Assembly (NCBI RefSeq): GCF_017115045.1
Contig: NZ_JABXKK010000050.1
Span: forward strand, 1-64,000
DNA length: 64,000 nt
Reading direction: 5' to 3'
Source: Nostoc sp. NMS8
GTDB lineage: Bacteria; Cyanobacteriota; Cyanobacteriia; Cyanobacteriales; Nostocaceae
Shown here piece by piece: positions 18,266 through 26,347 of this stretch (the first letter of the stretch is position 1; each line of letters begins with the position of its first letter). A program made the position numbers and the translations under genes. The notes under the pieces are model-generated. The model had not been told where the DNA came from. It worked only from the letters and a program-made list of their open reading frames with translations, and did no database searches.

Positions 18266-19636
18266 ATGCAAGATTCCATGCTCTCAGCAGCCCTCATACT
18301 AATAATCTTAGGACTATTCGGTGCATTGATACAAGTTAACCTTGAATTGACTCCACTTAAACAGCGTCTACGTAAGTATGACACATTAACTTCTAGGGAG
18401 GAGTTTGAACAACAGTTAGATTCAAATATTAATTTAAAAAGAAATGAGCTTGCTGATCTTGAAAGACAACAGGAACTATTAAATACTCAAATTAAAAGCT
18501 TTGAGGATAAATCGAGAAAACTGGATGCAAAACTTTATCTTCAATCCCAAGATGCCTACGAGCCACAATACGATTTTATAAAGTCTGAAGACTACGTGAT
18601 TCAATTGAAAAATATTAAATCACAACAAGAAGAAATGCGAAAAAAGAAACGAGCATTTATTTGTAACAAAGAAGTAACCATAGATGGTAATAAAAAAGAA
18701 GGTGAAAAAATGATGAAAGACCTTCTTAAGTTGATAGGCATAGCCTTTGAAACTCAGTGTGAGTATGCAATTAGAGATGTCAAATATAGTAATAGAGATA
18801 ATTTAAAGAGAAAAATCAACGATACTTTTGAAAATATAAATATTTTATCAACAAAAACAGGTTGTAATATTTCATCAGCATATCTTGATTTGAAGTTAAG
18901 AGAATTAGACCTTAAATATGAGCTAGAGCAGAAAAAGCAGGAAGAAAGAGATAAAATGCAAGAACTTCAAAAGCAAAATCAAGAACGTAAAAAGATTGAG
19001 AAAGCAAGACAGATAGCTGAGGAAGCAGAAGAAAGAGAAAAAATTCATCAAAAGGAGCTTGAAATATTACAAAAGCAAAGAGAAGAAATAGAACAATATG
19101 AAGGTGAACAACGAAGACAACTAGAATTTAAAATTAATGATTTAGAACGACAACTTACTAAAGATAAAAGTGACAAAGAGAAAGCTTATGCTGAATCAAC
19201 AAGACTGAAGCAAGGAGTTATTTATATAGTTTCAAACATAGGCTCTTTAGGTGAAGATATTTACAGGATATGTATGACTAAAAGTGGTGAACCAGAAAGA
19301 TATATAAATAATATGAATCCAGCGACACCATTTAAATTTGATATTCATTTCAAAATCTTATCGGAAGATGCCTTAGATACATTAGAAAGATTACATCAGC
19401 GTTTTGCTACTAAAAGAATAAATATTGTTAATAAAAATAAAGAGTTCTTCAAAGTTTCAATAAATGAGATTGAGGAAGCAGTACAAGAAATTAGAAAAAA
19501 AACAGGAATTTTGACTATTCTTGAATATGAACCAACCCCTCAAGCAGATGAGTATCATCAAACTCTATTTGCACGTAAAAAATATCAAAATTTAACCTCT
19601 AAGGATACTAATTTAGAGGAAGACGGAATAGCATAG
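18266..19636 (+). CDS. Membrane-anchored DUF4041 / T5orf172 (GIY-YIG) protein
   Basis: A 456-aa protein. Residues 5-25 are a hydrophobic anchor (MLSAALILIILGLFGALIQV). Residues 35-110 are coiled coil. A DUF4041-like helical domain covers about 110-215, with a highly charged coiled coil at about 215-315. The C-terminal GIY-YIG-like domain (about 316-400) opens GVIYIVSNIGSLGEDIYRICMTKS and contains LHQRFATKRINIVNKNKEFFKV, the T5orf172/MUG113 pattern found in phage and defence genes. The usual 'IG' after the second strand is 'IC'. Base composition is clearly more AT-rich than its neighbours, a sign of transfer. It lies convergent with the FGE-fold gene. A nuclease or sensor in phage defence is plausible, not shown. 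Confidence 0.7.
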   Translation: MQDSMLSAALILIILGLFGALIQVNLELTPLKQRLRKYDTLTSREEFEQQLDSNINLKRNELADLERQQELLNTQIKSFEDKSRKLDAKLYLQSQDAYEPQYDFIKSEDYVIQLKNIKSQQEEMRKKKRAFICNKEVTIDGNKKEGEKMMKDLLKLIGIAFETQCEYAIRDVKYSNRDNLKRKINDTFENINILSTKTGCNISSAYLDLKLRELDLKYELEQKKQEERDKMQELQKQNQERKKIEKARQIAEEAEEREKIHQKELEILQKQREEIEQYEGEQRRQLEFKINDLERQLTKDKSDKEKAYAESTRLKQGVIYIVSNIGSLGEDIYRICMTKSGEPERYINNMNPATPFKFDIHFKILSEDALDTLERLHQRFATKRINIVNKNKEFFKVSINEIEEAVQEIRKKTGILTILEYEPTPQADEYHQTLFARKKYQNLTSKDTNLEEDGIA

Positions 19637-19677
19637 GTAAAAAAATAAAATAGGTGATTTTTCTACATAACATCAGG

Positions 19678-20934
19678 CTAAAGAGAGGAAACAATTCTAA
19701 AACCAACATGTTTGGCTACTTCGTCTGTGTTTTTATAAAGGCGGTAAGCAGAGCGACAAGAGGATGGATCGTTTAACCACGAGCCACCACGAATTACACG
19801 AGTTTTGTTCTCGTCGCGGTTATCTAACCATGCATCTTCATTTGGAGGCGCATTATTATAATTCTCATGCCAATGATCTAAGCACCACTCCCAAACGTTA
19901 CCATGCATATCAAATAGTCCTAAAGGATTAGCAAACTGGAAGCTTTTCACTGGAGTAGTTTTTTCACGATTAATTCCTTTAGGTTCTAAGCCATAGGGAT
20001 CGTAGTTAGCTAGATCGGAAATAATACTTTTACCAAAGTGAAAAGGGGTTGTAGTTCCAGCACGGCAAGCATATTCCCACTCAGCTTCGCTAGGAAGACG
20101 ATATTGTTTACCTGTTTTTTCAGATAAGCGATCACAAAACTCAATAGCATCAAACCAAGAAACTTGGGTAATAGGATGACTTTTGCCTCCGTTGCGTGAC
20201 GGGCGAAGTTTTAAGTTTTGACGAACTTCTCGCAAAGTAGCAACTTCCCTCCATTCTGCTTGTGTAATCGCATACTTGCTCATCAAAAATGGTTTGACTG
20301 TTACTTTATGTTGAGGTCTTTCATTGGAGTATCGCTTTCCTTCAGATTCTGGTGAACCCATCCAAAATTCTCCACTTGGAATATAGACCATTTCTAAAGT
20401 TACCCCGTTACCAAGGTCTTGAGTTAAGTAGTAGTTTTGTCTTCGACTACGTTTAATCTCTTTGCCTTGAGCATCTACTATCACAACTGTAAATTCAAAA
20501 GGCTGAGTTCCCAGAATTTGTGGGACAAGCAACTTTGTATCTTGTCCTTCCTCCAAGCTTTCCTGATTTTGGCTGGGAGTAGAAACAATACTAACCGCTT
20601 TAATACTCTTACGCTCAATAAATTTGCTATTCCGTTGTTGAAATTCTAAAGTGGAAATCTCTGCAATAATAATGTTGAGTTTTTGTTTAGTCTCCAAACC
20701 ACTAAATTCACTATCTGCAAGCATCCTAAGAAATATCAATAATTGATCATGTCCTTCAGAGAATAGGAGTTCAATCAATTCTGTAAAAAAGACAATATTA
20801 TTTTTCTCGAAGGAGTTGATTCTAGTATTCAAATGATCAAATCCCGTAACCATCAAAAGAGCTTTACGCTCTCCAGTATGTAGAGTACCTGGTATATTGA
20901 CTAGCAACTGTAGCAATTGGGATTTGACACTCAT
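19678..20934 (-). CDS. Effector-associated-like domain fused to FGE-sulfatase/C-lectin domain
   Basis: A 418-aa protein. Residues 1 to about 100 are a helical domain (RKALLMVTGFDHLNTRINSF ... SGLETKQKLNIIIAEI) that looks like an effector-associated domain (EAD), a death-like adaptor of cyanobacterial conflict systems. A linker leads to a formylglycine-generating-enzyme-like domain from about 165: LEMVYIPSGEFWMGSPE, PITQVSWFDAIEFCDRLSE, YRLPSEAEWEYACRAGTTTP, GNVWEWCLDHW, and the end RVIRGGSWLNDPSSCRSAYR ... HVGFRIVSS. The paired catalytic Cys residues of true FGEs are not evident, so ligand binding rather than sulfatase activation is likely. The C-terminus is the part diversified in DGR targets. 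It follows the EAD-trypsin gene by 33 bp, probably one operon. Confidence 0.8.
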   Translation of the reverse strand: MSVKSQLLQLLVNIPGTLHTGERKALLMVTGFDHLNTRINSFEKNNIVFFTELIELLFSEGHDQLLIFLRMLADSEFSGLETKQKLNIIIAEISTLEFQQRNSKFIERKSIKAVSIVSTPSQNQESLEEGQDTKLLVPQILGTQPFEFTVVIVDAQGKEIKRSRRQNYYLTQDLGNGVTLEMVYIPSGEFWMGSPESEGKRYSNERPQHKVTVKPFLMSKYAITQAEWREVATLREVRQNLKLRPSRNGGKSHPITQVSWFDAIEFCDRLSEKTGKQYRLPSEAEWEYACRAGTTTPFHFGKSIISDLANYDPYGLEPKGINREKTTPVKSFQFANPLGLFDMHGNVWEWCLDHWHENYNNAPPNEDAWLDNRDENKTRVIRGGSWLNDPSSCRSAYRLYKNTDEVAKHVGFRIVSSL

Positions 20935-20967
20935 ACATAATAGAACTTAGATACTTGTGGGATTTCT

Positions 20968-22035
20968 CTAAAGCGAGGTATTCCTTGCTGCCTTAAGCAA
21001 GTTTACAAGCTCTGAGGGTAAATCGGCTAAGATGCTCTCTATCCGTATCCCCTCGTTTCTAAAGTAACGCTGCTGGGTTGTTGGTTCAGGGATATTACCC
21101 CCAGCATGGTGCAGAGCAACAATCTGCCAACCATCATTAAAAACTGGAGAGCCAGAGGAGCCTTGTAATGTTGAGGTTATATACTGCACCACATTACCAC
21201 CCACATATTGAACAAAATTATTCTGAAGCGAAATCTGCTTAGGTTGTCCTGATGGGTGTTGAATTATATTAACTCGGCTACCAACACTAATCGCTTTAGA
21301 TGTAAGTGGCAACCAACCCCATTTTTTTCCAGGTTCTCCTCCGAGTTGAACTAAAGTATAATCAAGAGCTTGGTTAGTATGAAAAGCTCCATTGCGTTTA
21401 GGGCGATACTCATCAGTTTGTTGAGCTTCTCCCTGAAAATTGTCTTCATAGTTAAAACGAAAAATTGTATCTGCCAGTAGATTTGAGCTAGGCAGAACAT
21501 GATTGTTAGTCAACAATAAATCTTGAGCCACAAGAAATCCGCTTCCTGACCAGCGTTCTTGGCTAGTTATTACCCCAATATAGGCAACTGATCGCGCTAC
21601 CTGAAGTCCCTGCTGTAAAAAAGAGATTGGGCGTAGAGTATTCTCACCAATTATTTTCTCTAATACATCTGAAGTCGTTTTCCCCCCTCGCCACTCATTG
21701 ATAGCAGGTAATCTTGCGATCGGGGTCATCATGTCATACTTTGTCAGCAGCATATCCAAAAAATCTTGCTGCTGAACTCCCATAAGGCTTTTCAAGGTAT
21801 TCAATAACAGTCCTAGCGCCTCATCGTCATAGGTTAAACGCCCATAATTAGATAGATAGCTAACAATCTCACTAACTGCCACAAATGAAGCACCCGAAAG
21901 ATTGATCATGGGTAGTACCTGTTTCAAACCTGCTAGCTCCAAAATTTGCTGACGCGATCGCTCTGTAGCTAGTTCTGGTAAATCTTTTAGGAGAGTTATT
22001 AATTGTTTGCGATCTTCAGCTTCTAGATTGACCAT
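20968..22035 (-). CDS. Effector-associated-like domain fused to trypsin-like serine protease
   Basis: A 355-aa protein. Residues 1 to about 103 form a helical adaptor (LKDLPELATERSRQQILELAGL ... FVAVSEIVSYLSNYGRLTYDDEALGLLL ... FLDMLLTKYDMM) of the effector-associated type. Residues about 145-340 form a trypsin-fold protease with a full triad by motif: His179 (LTNNHVL), Asp225 (ALDYTLVQL), Ser296 (GSSGSPVF). No signal peptide, so it should act in the cytoplasm. In such systems the adaptor recruits the protease to a sensor NTPase, which then triggers cleavage of targets. The sensor is not adjacent here. Upstream of the FGE-fold gene in the same operon. Confidence 0.85.
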   Translation of the reverse strand: MVNLEAEDRKQLITLLKDLPELATERSRQQILELAGLKQVLPMINLSGASFVAVSEIVSYLSNYGRLTYDDEALGLLLNTLKSLMGVQQQDFLDMLLTKYDMMTPIARLPAINEWRGGKTTSDVLEKIIGENTLRPISFLQQGLQVARSVAYIGVITSQERWSGSGFLVAQDLLLTNNHVLPSSNLLADTIFRFNYEDNFQGEAQQTDEYRPKRNGAFHTNQALDYTLVQLGGEPGKKWGWLPLTSKAISVGSRVNIIQHPSGQPKQISLQNNFVQYVGGNVVQYITSTLQGSSGSPVFNDGWQIVALHHAGGNIPEPTTQQRYFRNEGIRIESILADLPSELVNLLKAARNTSL

Positions 22036-22972
22036 ATTTTTAGTCTTCGAGTGGAGTTGGTACTATCAAATATCAAAAAGATGACGAAGGAAGAATTCTA
22101 GTACTGATTAAATATTCCAAATTAGATGGCTTTAACATTTTTAAAACATAACTATTTTTACAACACATCCTGTTGCTAAACAAGAATATTTCTCTGACCA
22201 TACACCGTTTAGTAATGTTTACAGACTTATATTAGGCAGCTAACTCTAAGAAGTTTGCATATAAATACTGATTTGATGTAGTATCAAAAATAGTATAAGT
22301 TACCTACCAAGACTAATGCTCCATCTCAAACCCTCACCATTCCAATTCCGAATTCTAGGCTTGTAGCTTACAGCAATTTTCAAATGCGTGAAATACTGCT
22401 TATTGTAGAGTACGAAACTCGCCGTTGACGAACCGACAACGGCGAGTTTTGTGTTTGTAGATATATTATGTGGTTTTTAACCGTCATATTGAGTTCCCCG
22501 GCAGCTTGCTAGGTTTAACTTCTCGTGTGTCTTTTGCTGGTTGGTTCAATTTGGATTCCAATAAGTTAGGTAAAGAAGGTTGTCAATAAAGCTCTGAGTA
22601 AAGCTTTTCCTTGCTTTTTGGCATTGTGGACGAACGATACACATTCAGATGAGATGGACAATGCCACCTTTTTGCGTTCCTCTTATACAGAACTATGACA
22701 ATCGACTTGCTTTTTAACTTTGTATGTGATAATTTCTGCTTGTAGTTAATTCAACGGTTATCCGACCGATTTACCGTATTTACGGGAACTAGTATCACAG
22801 TTAAGAGACTTCCCAATCAAAATATCCAACTATAAATGATTGTGAGATACCCACAAAATTTGGATAGTTTGTTACTTGGAAATCCCTAAATGAGCAGTAA
22901 CTATGAGAGTGCTGGAGTTGATATATAGACTCTCATTCTTATCTTTTTTTAATAAAAGGAGTAATCAAAAAG
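22036..22972. other. 937-bp region without a recognised gene
   Basis: AT-rich, many stops in all frames. It holds one strong terminator-like hairpin (22415-22449). The last 150 bp must contain the promoter of the sulfur cluster; AAAAGGAGT (22953-22961) is the likely ribosome site of the next gene. No protein or tRNA could be recognised. Confidence 0.6.
22415..22449 (+). terminator. Orphan terminator-like hairpin
   Basis: AAACTCGCCGTTG and CAACGGCGAGTTT form a perfect 13-bp stem around a 9-nt loop, followed by TTGTGTTTG. The A/T-flanked GC stem looks like an intrinsic terminator, but no coding gene precedes it on the plus strand, and the gene to the left runs the other way. Confidence 0.6.
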
Positions 22973-24025
22973 TTGTTGAATCAATTCAAAAAGTTCTTAT
23001 TTTTATTTCCACAACGCTCAACCAAGTCCTTGAGTGCCTTATTGATTGCTAGTTCCTGGCTAGGTTTCGTGATTTCTAGCTGCACTCCAAGTAACTCTGC
23101 AAATAGTAATAGCACTGCCCAAAATGTCAGTAACCAGACTCAAGAGAAAACTAGTTTGATTCGTCTGGGATATCAAAAGGGAGGTGTAGTACCAATTGCA
23201 CGTCAACGAGGAGAGTTAGAAAAGAAGCTTGTAGCTCAGAATATCAAAGTTGAATGGGCTGGCCCCTTTGACCGATGTGCTACCTTACTCCAAGCAATTA
23301 GCGCGAATCAAGCCGATATTGGTGGGTGCGGAGATATTCCTGGGTTATCAGCTATTGCTGCCGGTCAGGAGCTTTGTATTGGGGCTGTCCAGCGTCCAAG
23401 ACCAGAATCATTGGGTAGTTCGATCGTAGTCAGGGGCGATTCTCCTATCCGTAAACCTGCTGACCTTGTAGGTAAAAAAGTTGCAGTCAATCAGGCTGGC
23501 GCAGGTGAGTATTTGTTATTAAAAGTATTGGAAAAAGAGAAAATTTCTAAAGATAAAGTTCAGCGTGTATTTTTAGCGCCAACTGATGCTGCACCCGCCC
23601 TCTATCAAGGAACTGTGGATGCTTGGGCAGTTTGGGAACCTTATGTTTCAGTTGCCGAATTAGAGCATGGTGCTAGGAGAATCACCACAACCCATCCAGC
23701 TCCTACCTACAGTGTAATGCTTGTGCGTAATGATGCGGCGGCTAAATCTCCAGAAGCCGTGAAAGCTGCTTTTAGCGGTTTAACTGAGGAATACGATTGG
23801 TTGAATGCAAATACGGCAAAATCAGCCGAATATCTGGTCAAGGACATCAAAATCTCTCCAGCCGTAGCCAAGCGAGTAACTGAGAATCAAGGGCCACAGC
23901 TACTTGCCACACCGAATGCTGATGATGTTGCCAAAATTCAGAAGACTGCTGACTGGATGCTAGAGCAAAAGATTTTACCCAAAAGAGTAGATGTTGCTGC
24001 GACTATTTGCCCTACGGCTAAGTAG
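22973..24025 (+). CDS. ABC transporter substrate-binding lipoprotein, sulfonate/taurine type
   Basis: A 350-aa SsuA/TauA/NrtA-family protein, starting with TTG behind AAAAGGAGT. It has a lipoprotein signal with lipobox VISSC (Cys near residue 37), a Ser/Asn-rich linker, then RLGYQKGGVVPIARQRG and the ligand-domain features GGCGDIPGLSAI, DLVGKKVAVNQAGAGEYLL and YQGTVDAWAVWEPYV. It should be lipid-anchored outside the inner membrane and capture an aliphatic sulfonate or similar compound. The next gene is an SsuD-like monooxygenase. No ATPase or permease gene is in the window, so it must share a transporter encoded elsewhere. Confidence 0.85.
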   Translation: MLNQFKKFLFLFPQRSTKSLSALLIASSWLGFVISSCTPSNSANSNSTAQNVSNQTQEKTSLIRLGYQKGGVVPIARQRGELEKKLVAQNIKVEWAGPFDRCATLLQAISANQADIGGCGDIPGLSAIAAGQELCIGAVQRPRPESLGSSIVVRGDSPIRKPADLVGKKVAVNQAGAGEYLLLKVLEKEKISKDKVQRVFLAPTDAAPALYQGTVDAWAVWEPYVSVAELEHGARRITTTHPAPTYSVMLVRNDAAAKSPEAVKAAFSGLTEEYDWLNANTAKSAEYLVKDIKISPAVAKRVTENQGPQLLATPNADDVAKIQKTADWMLEQKILPKRVDVAATICPTAK

Positions 24026-24085
24026 GAAATGAGAGGCAGGGAGCAAGGGAGAAGAGTTTTCCCCTCTGCCTCTTTTCAATGCCCC
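24026..24085. repeat. Dispersed 'GGGAGCAGGGAGAAGAGTTTTCCCCTCTGCC' type repeat
   Basis: GAGGCAGGGAGCAAGGGAG, AAGAGTTTTCCCCTCTGCCTC: the GAGGCAG/CTGCCTC ends pair. The same sequence, with small changes, is at about 34560-34640, 53775-53840, 55585-55625 and, in part, 16240-16380. It lies in intergenic gaps each time. Confidence 0.7.
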
Positions 24086-24124
24086 ATACCGAAATAAGAT
24101 TTGTAATTTTTGAGGTGATGCACT

Positions 24125-25246
24125 ATGCCAATTGAATTTATTGGGATGATTGGAACGCGACAAATATCTGAGTTAGATGGCCCAACAGTTTCAATCACAG
24201 GTGGTTCTATAGATGCCGCTTATGTCCGCAAGTTTGCTCAGGCACATGAGGAGGGTGGTTTTGATCGGGTATTGGTTGGTTATGGCTCAACTGGCCCCGA
24301 TGGCTTAACTGTGGCTTCCTTCGCGGCGGCGGCAACAGAACGGTTGAAGTTTTTAATCGCCCACCGCCCTGGTTTTGTGGCTCCGACACTCTTCGCGCGG
24401 AAAACGGCAACTTTGGATCACTTTACTAATGGTCGCATTGCTGTACACATTATTACAGGTGGCAGCGATGACGAACAGCAACGCGATGGTGATTGGCTTG
24501 ACCACGATACTCGCTATCGCCGTACAGATGAGTACCTAGATATTGTGCGGCGGGTGTGGACGAGTAATACTCCCTTCGATTATGAGGGCGAATTCTATCG
24601 TGTGAAAGATGCTTACTCAGATGTGAAGCCTTTACAACAGCCCCACATACCCTTGTATTTTGGTGGCGCTTCTGGTGCAGCAATACCTGTGGGTGCAAAG
24701 CATAGTGATGTGTATGCCATGTGGGGAGAACCCATTGCGGCGGTTAAGGAACGGATACGCGAAGTAAAAGCTGTAACACCACTAGGGCGATCGCCACGCT
24801 TCAGTGTCTCGCTGCGACCGATTCTGGGTGATACTGAAAAGAAAGCTTGGGAAAAAGCGCACTCGATTCTATCGCGGGTTAAGGAAATTCGGGCTGCAAA
24901 AATAGAAAATCAACTGCCGATAACTCCCTACTTTAATTCAGTACGTCCGCAAGCAGTGGGTTCTAATCGGTTATTACAGTTTGCTCAAGAAAGCGAAATT
25001 TTCGATAAGCGCTTATGGACGCCCATTGCCGCCGCTACTGGTGCTTATGGTAATACTACTGCCCTCGTTGGTACACCAGAGCAAGTCGCAGAGTCCTTGG
25101 TAGATTACTATGACGCTGGGGTAACTACTCTATTGATTCGGGGATTCGATCCCTTAGGAGATGCGATCGCCTATGGTCGTGATGTGATTCCCCTAGTCCG
25201 CGCCGAAGTGCAACGGCGGGAGCGACAAGCCGCTGTTGTTTCTTAG
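24125..25246 (+). CDS. ssuD: FMNH2-dependent alkanesulfonate monooxygenase-like enzyme (SsuD family)
   Basis: A 373-aa luciferase-like flavin monooxygenase. Family motifs: AYVRKFAQAHEEGGFDRVLVGYGSTGPD, RLKFLIAHRPGFVAPTLFARKTATLDHFTNGRIAVHIITGG, and DEYLDIVRRVW ... FDYEGEFYRVKDA. SsuD uses reduced FMN and oxygen to release sulfite and an aldehyde from alkanesulfonates. Close relatives act on other organosulfur compounds, so the exact substrate is open. ATG start, with GAGGTG 8-13 bases upstream. It fits between the sulfonate-binding protein and the cysteine-dioxygenase-like gene; the flavin reductase may be the nitroreductase at 28.6 kb. Confidence 0.85.
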   Translation: MPIEFIGMIGTRQISELDGPTVSITGGSIDAAYVRKFAQAHEEGGFDRVLVGYGSTGPDGLTVASFAAAATERLKFLIAHRPGFVAPTLFARKTATLDHFTNGRIAVHIITGGSDDEQQRDGDWLDHDTRYRRTDEYLDIVRRVWTSNTPFDYEGEFYRVKDAYSDVKPLQQPHIPLYFGGASGAAIPVGAKHSDVYAMWGEPIAAVKERIREVKAVTPLGRSPRFSVSLRPILGDTEKKAWEKAHSILSRVKEIRAAKIENQLPITPYFNSVRPQAVGSNRLLQFAQESEIFDKRLWTPIAAATGAYGNTTALVGTPEQVAESLVDYYDAGVTTLLIRGFDPLGDAIAYGRDVIPLVRAEVQRRERQAAVVS

Positions 25247-25405
25247 TGCAGTGTTGCGTAAAATCGTAGTATTTTCAACGCAGAGGTACGCAAAGTAACC
25301 GCAGAGGTACCCAGAGTGTCTTTAAGTAGCAATTTAACTACACCACTTTCTACTTACTGTTTTACCTGAAAACTGCTGTAAATAATTTGATTATTTCAAA
25401 ATTAC

Positions 25406-25672
25406 ATGACCAAAGTATTCATTCTCGATGCCAACCAAGAACCGTTATATCCAGTACGCATCAGCCATGCTAGGCTGCTATTGTCACAAGGTAAAGCTAC
25501 GGTATTTCAGCGATATCCTTTTACGATCATTCTGAAAGAGTCCCTTTCTCATCTCAAACTTGAGCAACTTGGCTTTAAGATTCACCCTGGTGTTAAAACT
25601 ACTAGTACTATTATCAATAAAGATAACAAAATTGGTATTAATGTTAGTCGCCTCCCAAACAGAGGAATATAA
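25406..25672 (+). pseudogene. Truncated IscB-like protein (RRXRR/PLMP N-terminal domain only)
   Basis: An 88-aa fragment matching the start of IscB: MTKVFILDANQEPLYPVRISHARLLLSQGKA then VFQRYPFTIIL, the PLMP/RRXRR domain. It should be followed by RuvC-I of the form KIDPGSKTTG; here it reads FKIHPGVKTTST, with His in place of the catalytic Asp, and the frame closes about 20 residues later. The bridge helix, HNH and RuvC-II/III are all missing, while intact IscB proteins are 400 residues or more. The stop TAA touches the ATG of the next gene. IscB is the transposon-encoded ancestor of Cas9; this copy cannot be an active nuclease. Confidence 0.8.
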
Positions 25673-26347
25673 ATGACGAACCACACGATATTAGAACCAT
25701 TACCGGAAGACCAATGGTTTATTGAGAGTCAGGAATTACGATCCTTTGTCGCAACGGTGCGGGAAATTAGCGCTAGTACTGTTGACGATCGCACACAAAC
25801 TCTCGCTAGACTAGAACCCTATTTTCAAGAACTCCTTGCCCAACAGGAATGGCTACCGGAAAAGTTTGCCCAAGTCAATCCTGAAAGCCGGATGGGTGGC
25901 GGTATTGGTCAGTGGCTACTTTATCGCGCCAAAGACCGCTCACTGTCAGTATTCAGTTTGGTGATTCCCCCAGGTTCCACAACTCCCGTCCACGACCATT
26001 TAGCTTGGGGATTGATTGGTTTATATCAAGGCAATCAAGAAGAAACAGTCTATCGCCGTGTAGATAGCGGTGGTGCCGAAGGACACGCACAATTACAAGT
26101 AACTGAAGTGCGATCGCTTCAACCAGGAGACATCTACCGCCTGTTACCGCCAGATGGTGATATCCACGCCGTCAAAACCACATCCCAGAGCGCATCTGTA
26201 TCTATCCATATTCTAGGTAATGATACTGGTTGCGTATTGCGTCACCAATTCATCCCAGAATCTCAGAGCGTCAAATCCTTTCGCTCTGGATATTCCAACG
26301 CTCCCTGTAAAGAGGAAGAGGAAAAAGAACATGCCCAAGTACGATAG
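25673..26347 (+). CDS. Cysteine dioxygenase-like cupin (thiol dioxygenase)
   Basis: A 224-aa cupin. The iron-binding 3-His set is visible: PPGSTTPVHDHLAWGLIGLYQG (two His) and DGDIHAVKTT (third His), with Gly/Pro turns typical of the double-stranded beta helix. Bacterial cysteine dioxygenase and 3-mercaptopropionate dioxygenase oxidise a thiol to a sulfinate. The ATG follows GAGGAATATAA, so the ribosome site lies in the end of the IscB remnant. The C-terminus overlaps the aldolase gene by 17 bp. Placement in the sulfur cluster supports a role in processing a released organosulfur thiol. Confidence 0.8.
   Translation: MTNHTILEPLPEDQWFIESQELRSFVATVREISASTVDDRTQTLARLEPYFQELLAQQEWLPEKFAQVNPESRMGGGIGQWLLYRAKDRSLSVFSLVIPPGSTTPVHDHLAWGLIGLYQGNQEETVYRRVDSGGAEGHAQLQVTEVRSLQPGDIYRLLPPDGDIHAVKTTSQSASVSIHILGNDTGCVLRHQFIPESQSVKSFRSGYSNAPCKEEEEKEHAQVR

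Noticed and set aside
19678..20934. True formylglycine-generating enzyme
   Set aside because: No sulfatase gene nearby, the paired active-site Cys residues are not evident and an adaptor domain is fused; a binding role fits better.
18266..22035. Complete diversity-generating retroelement in the island
   Set aside because: No reverse transcriptase, template repeat or accessory gene is present in the window.
26220..26330. Longer start for the class II aldolase
   Set aside because: It lies within the dioxygenase gene and the extra residues are its shadow; ATG 26331 has a good ribosome site.
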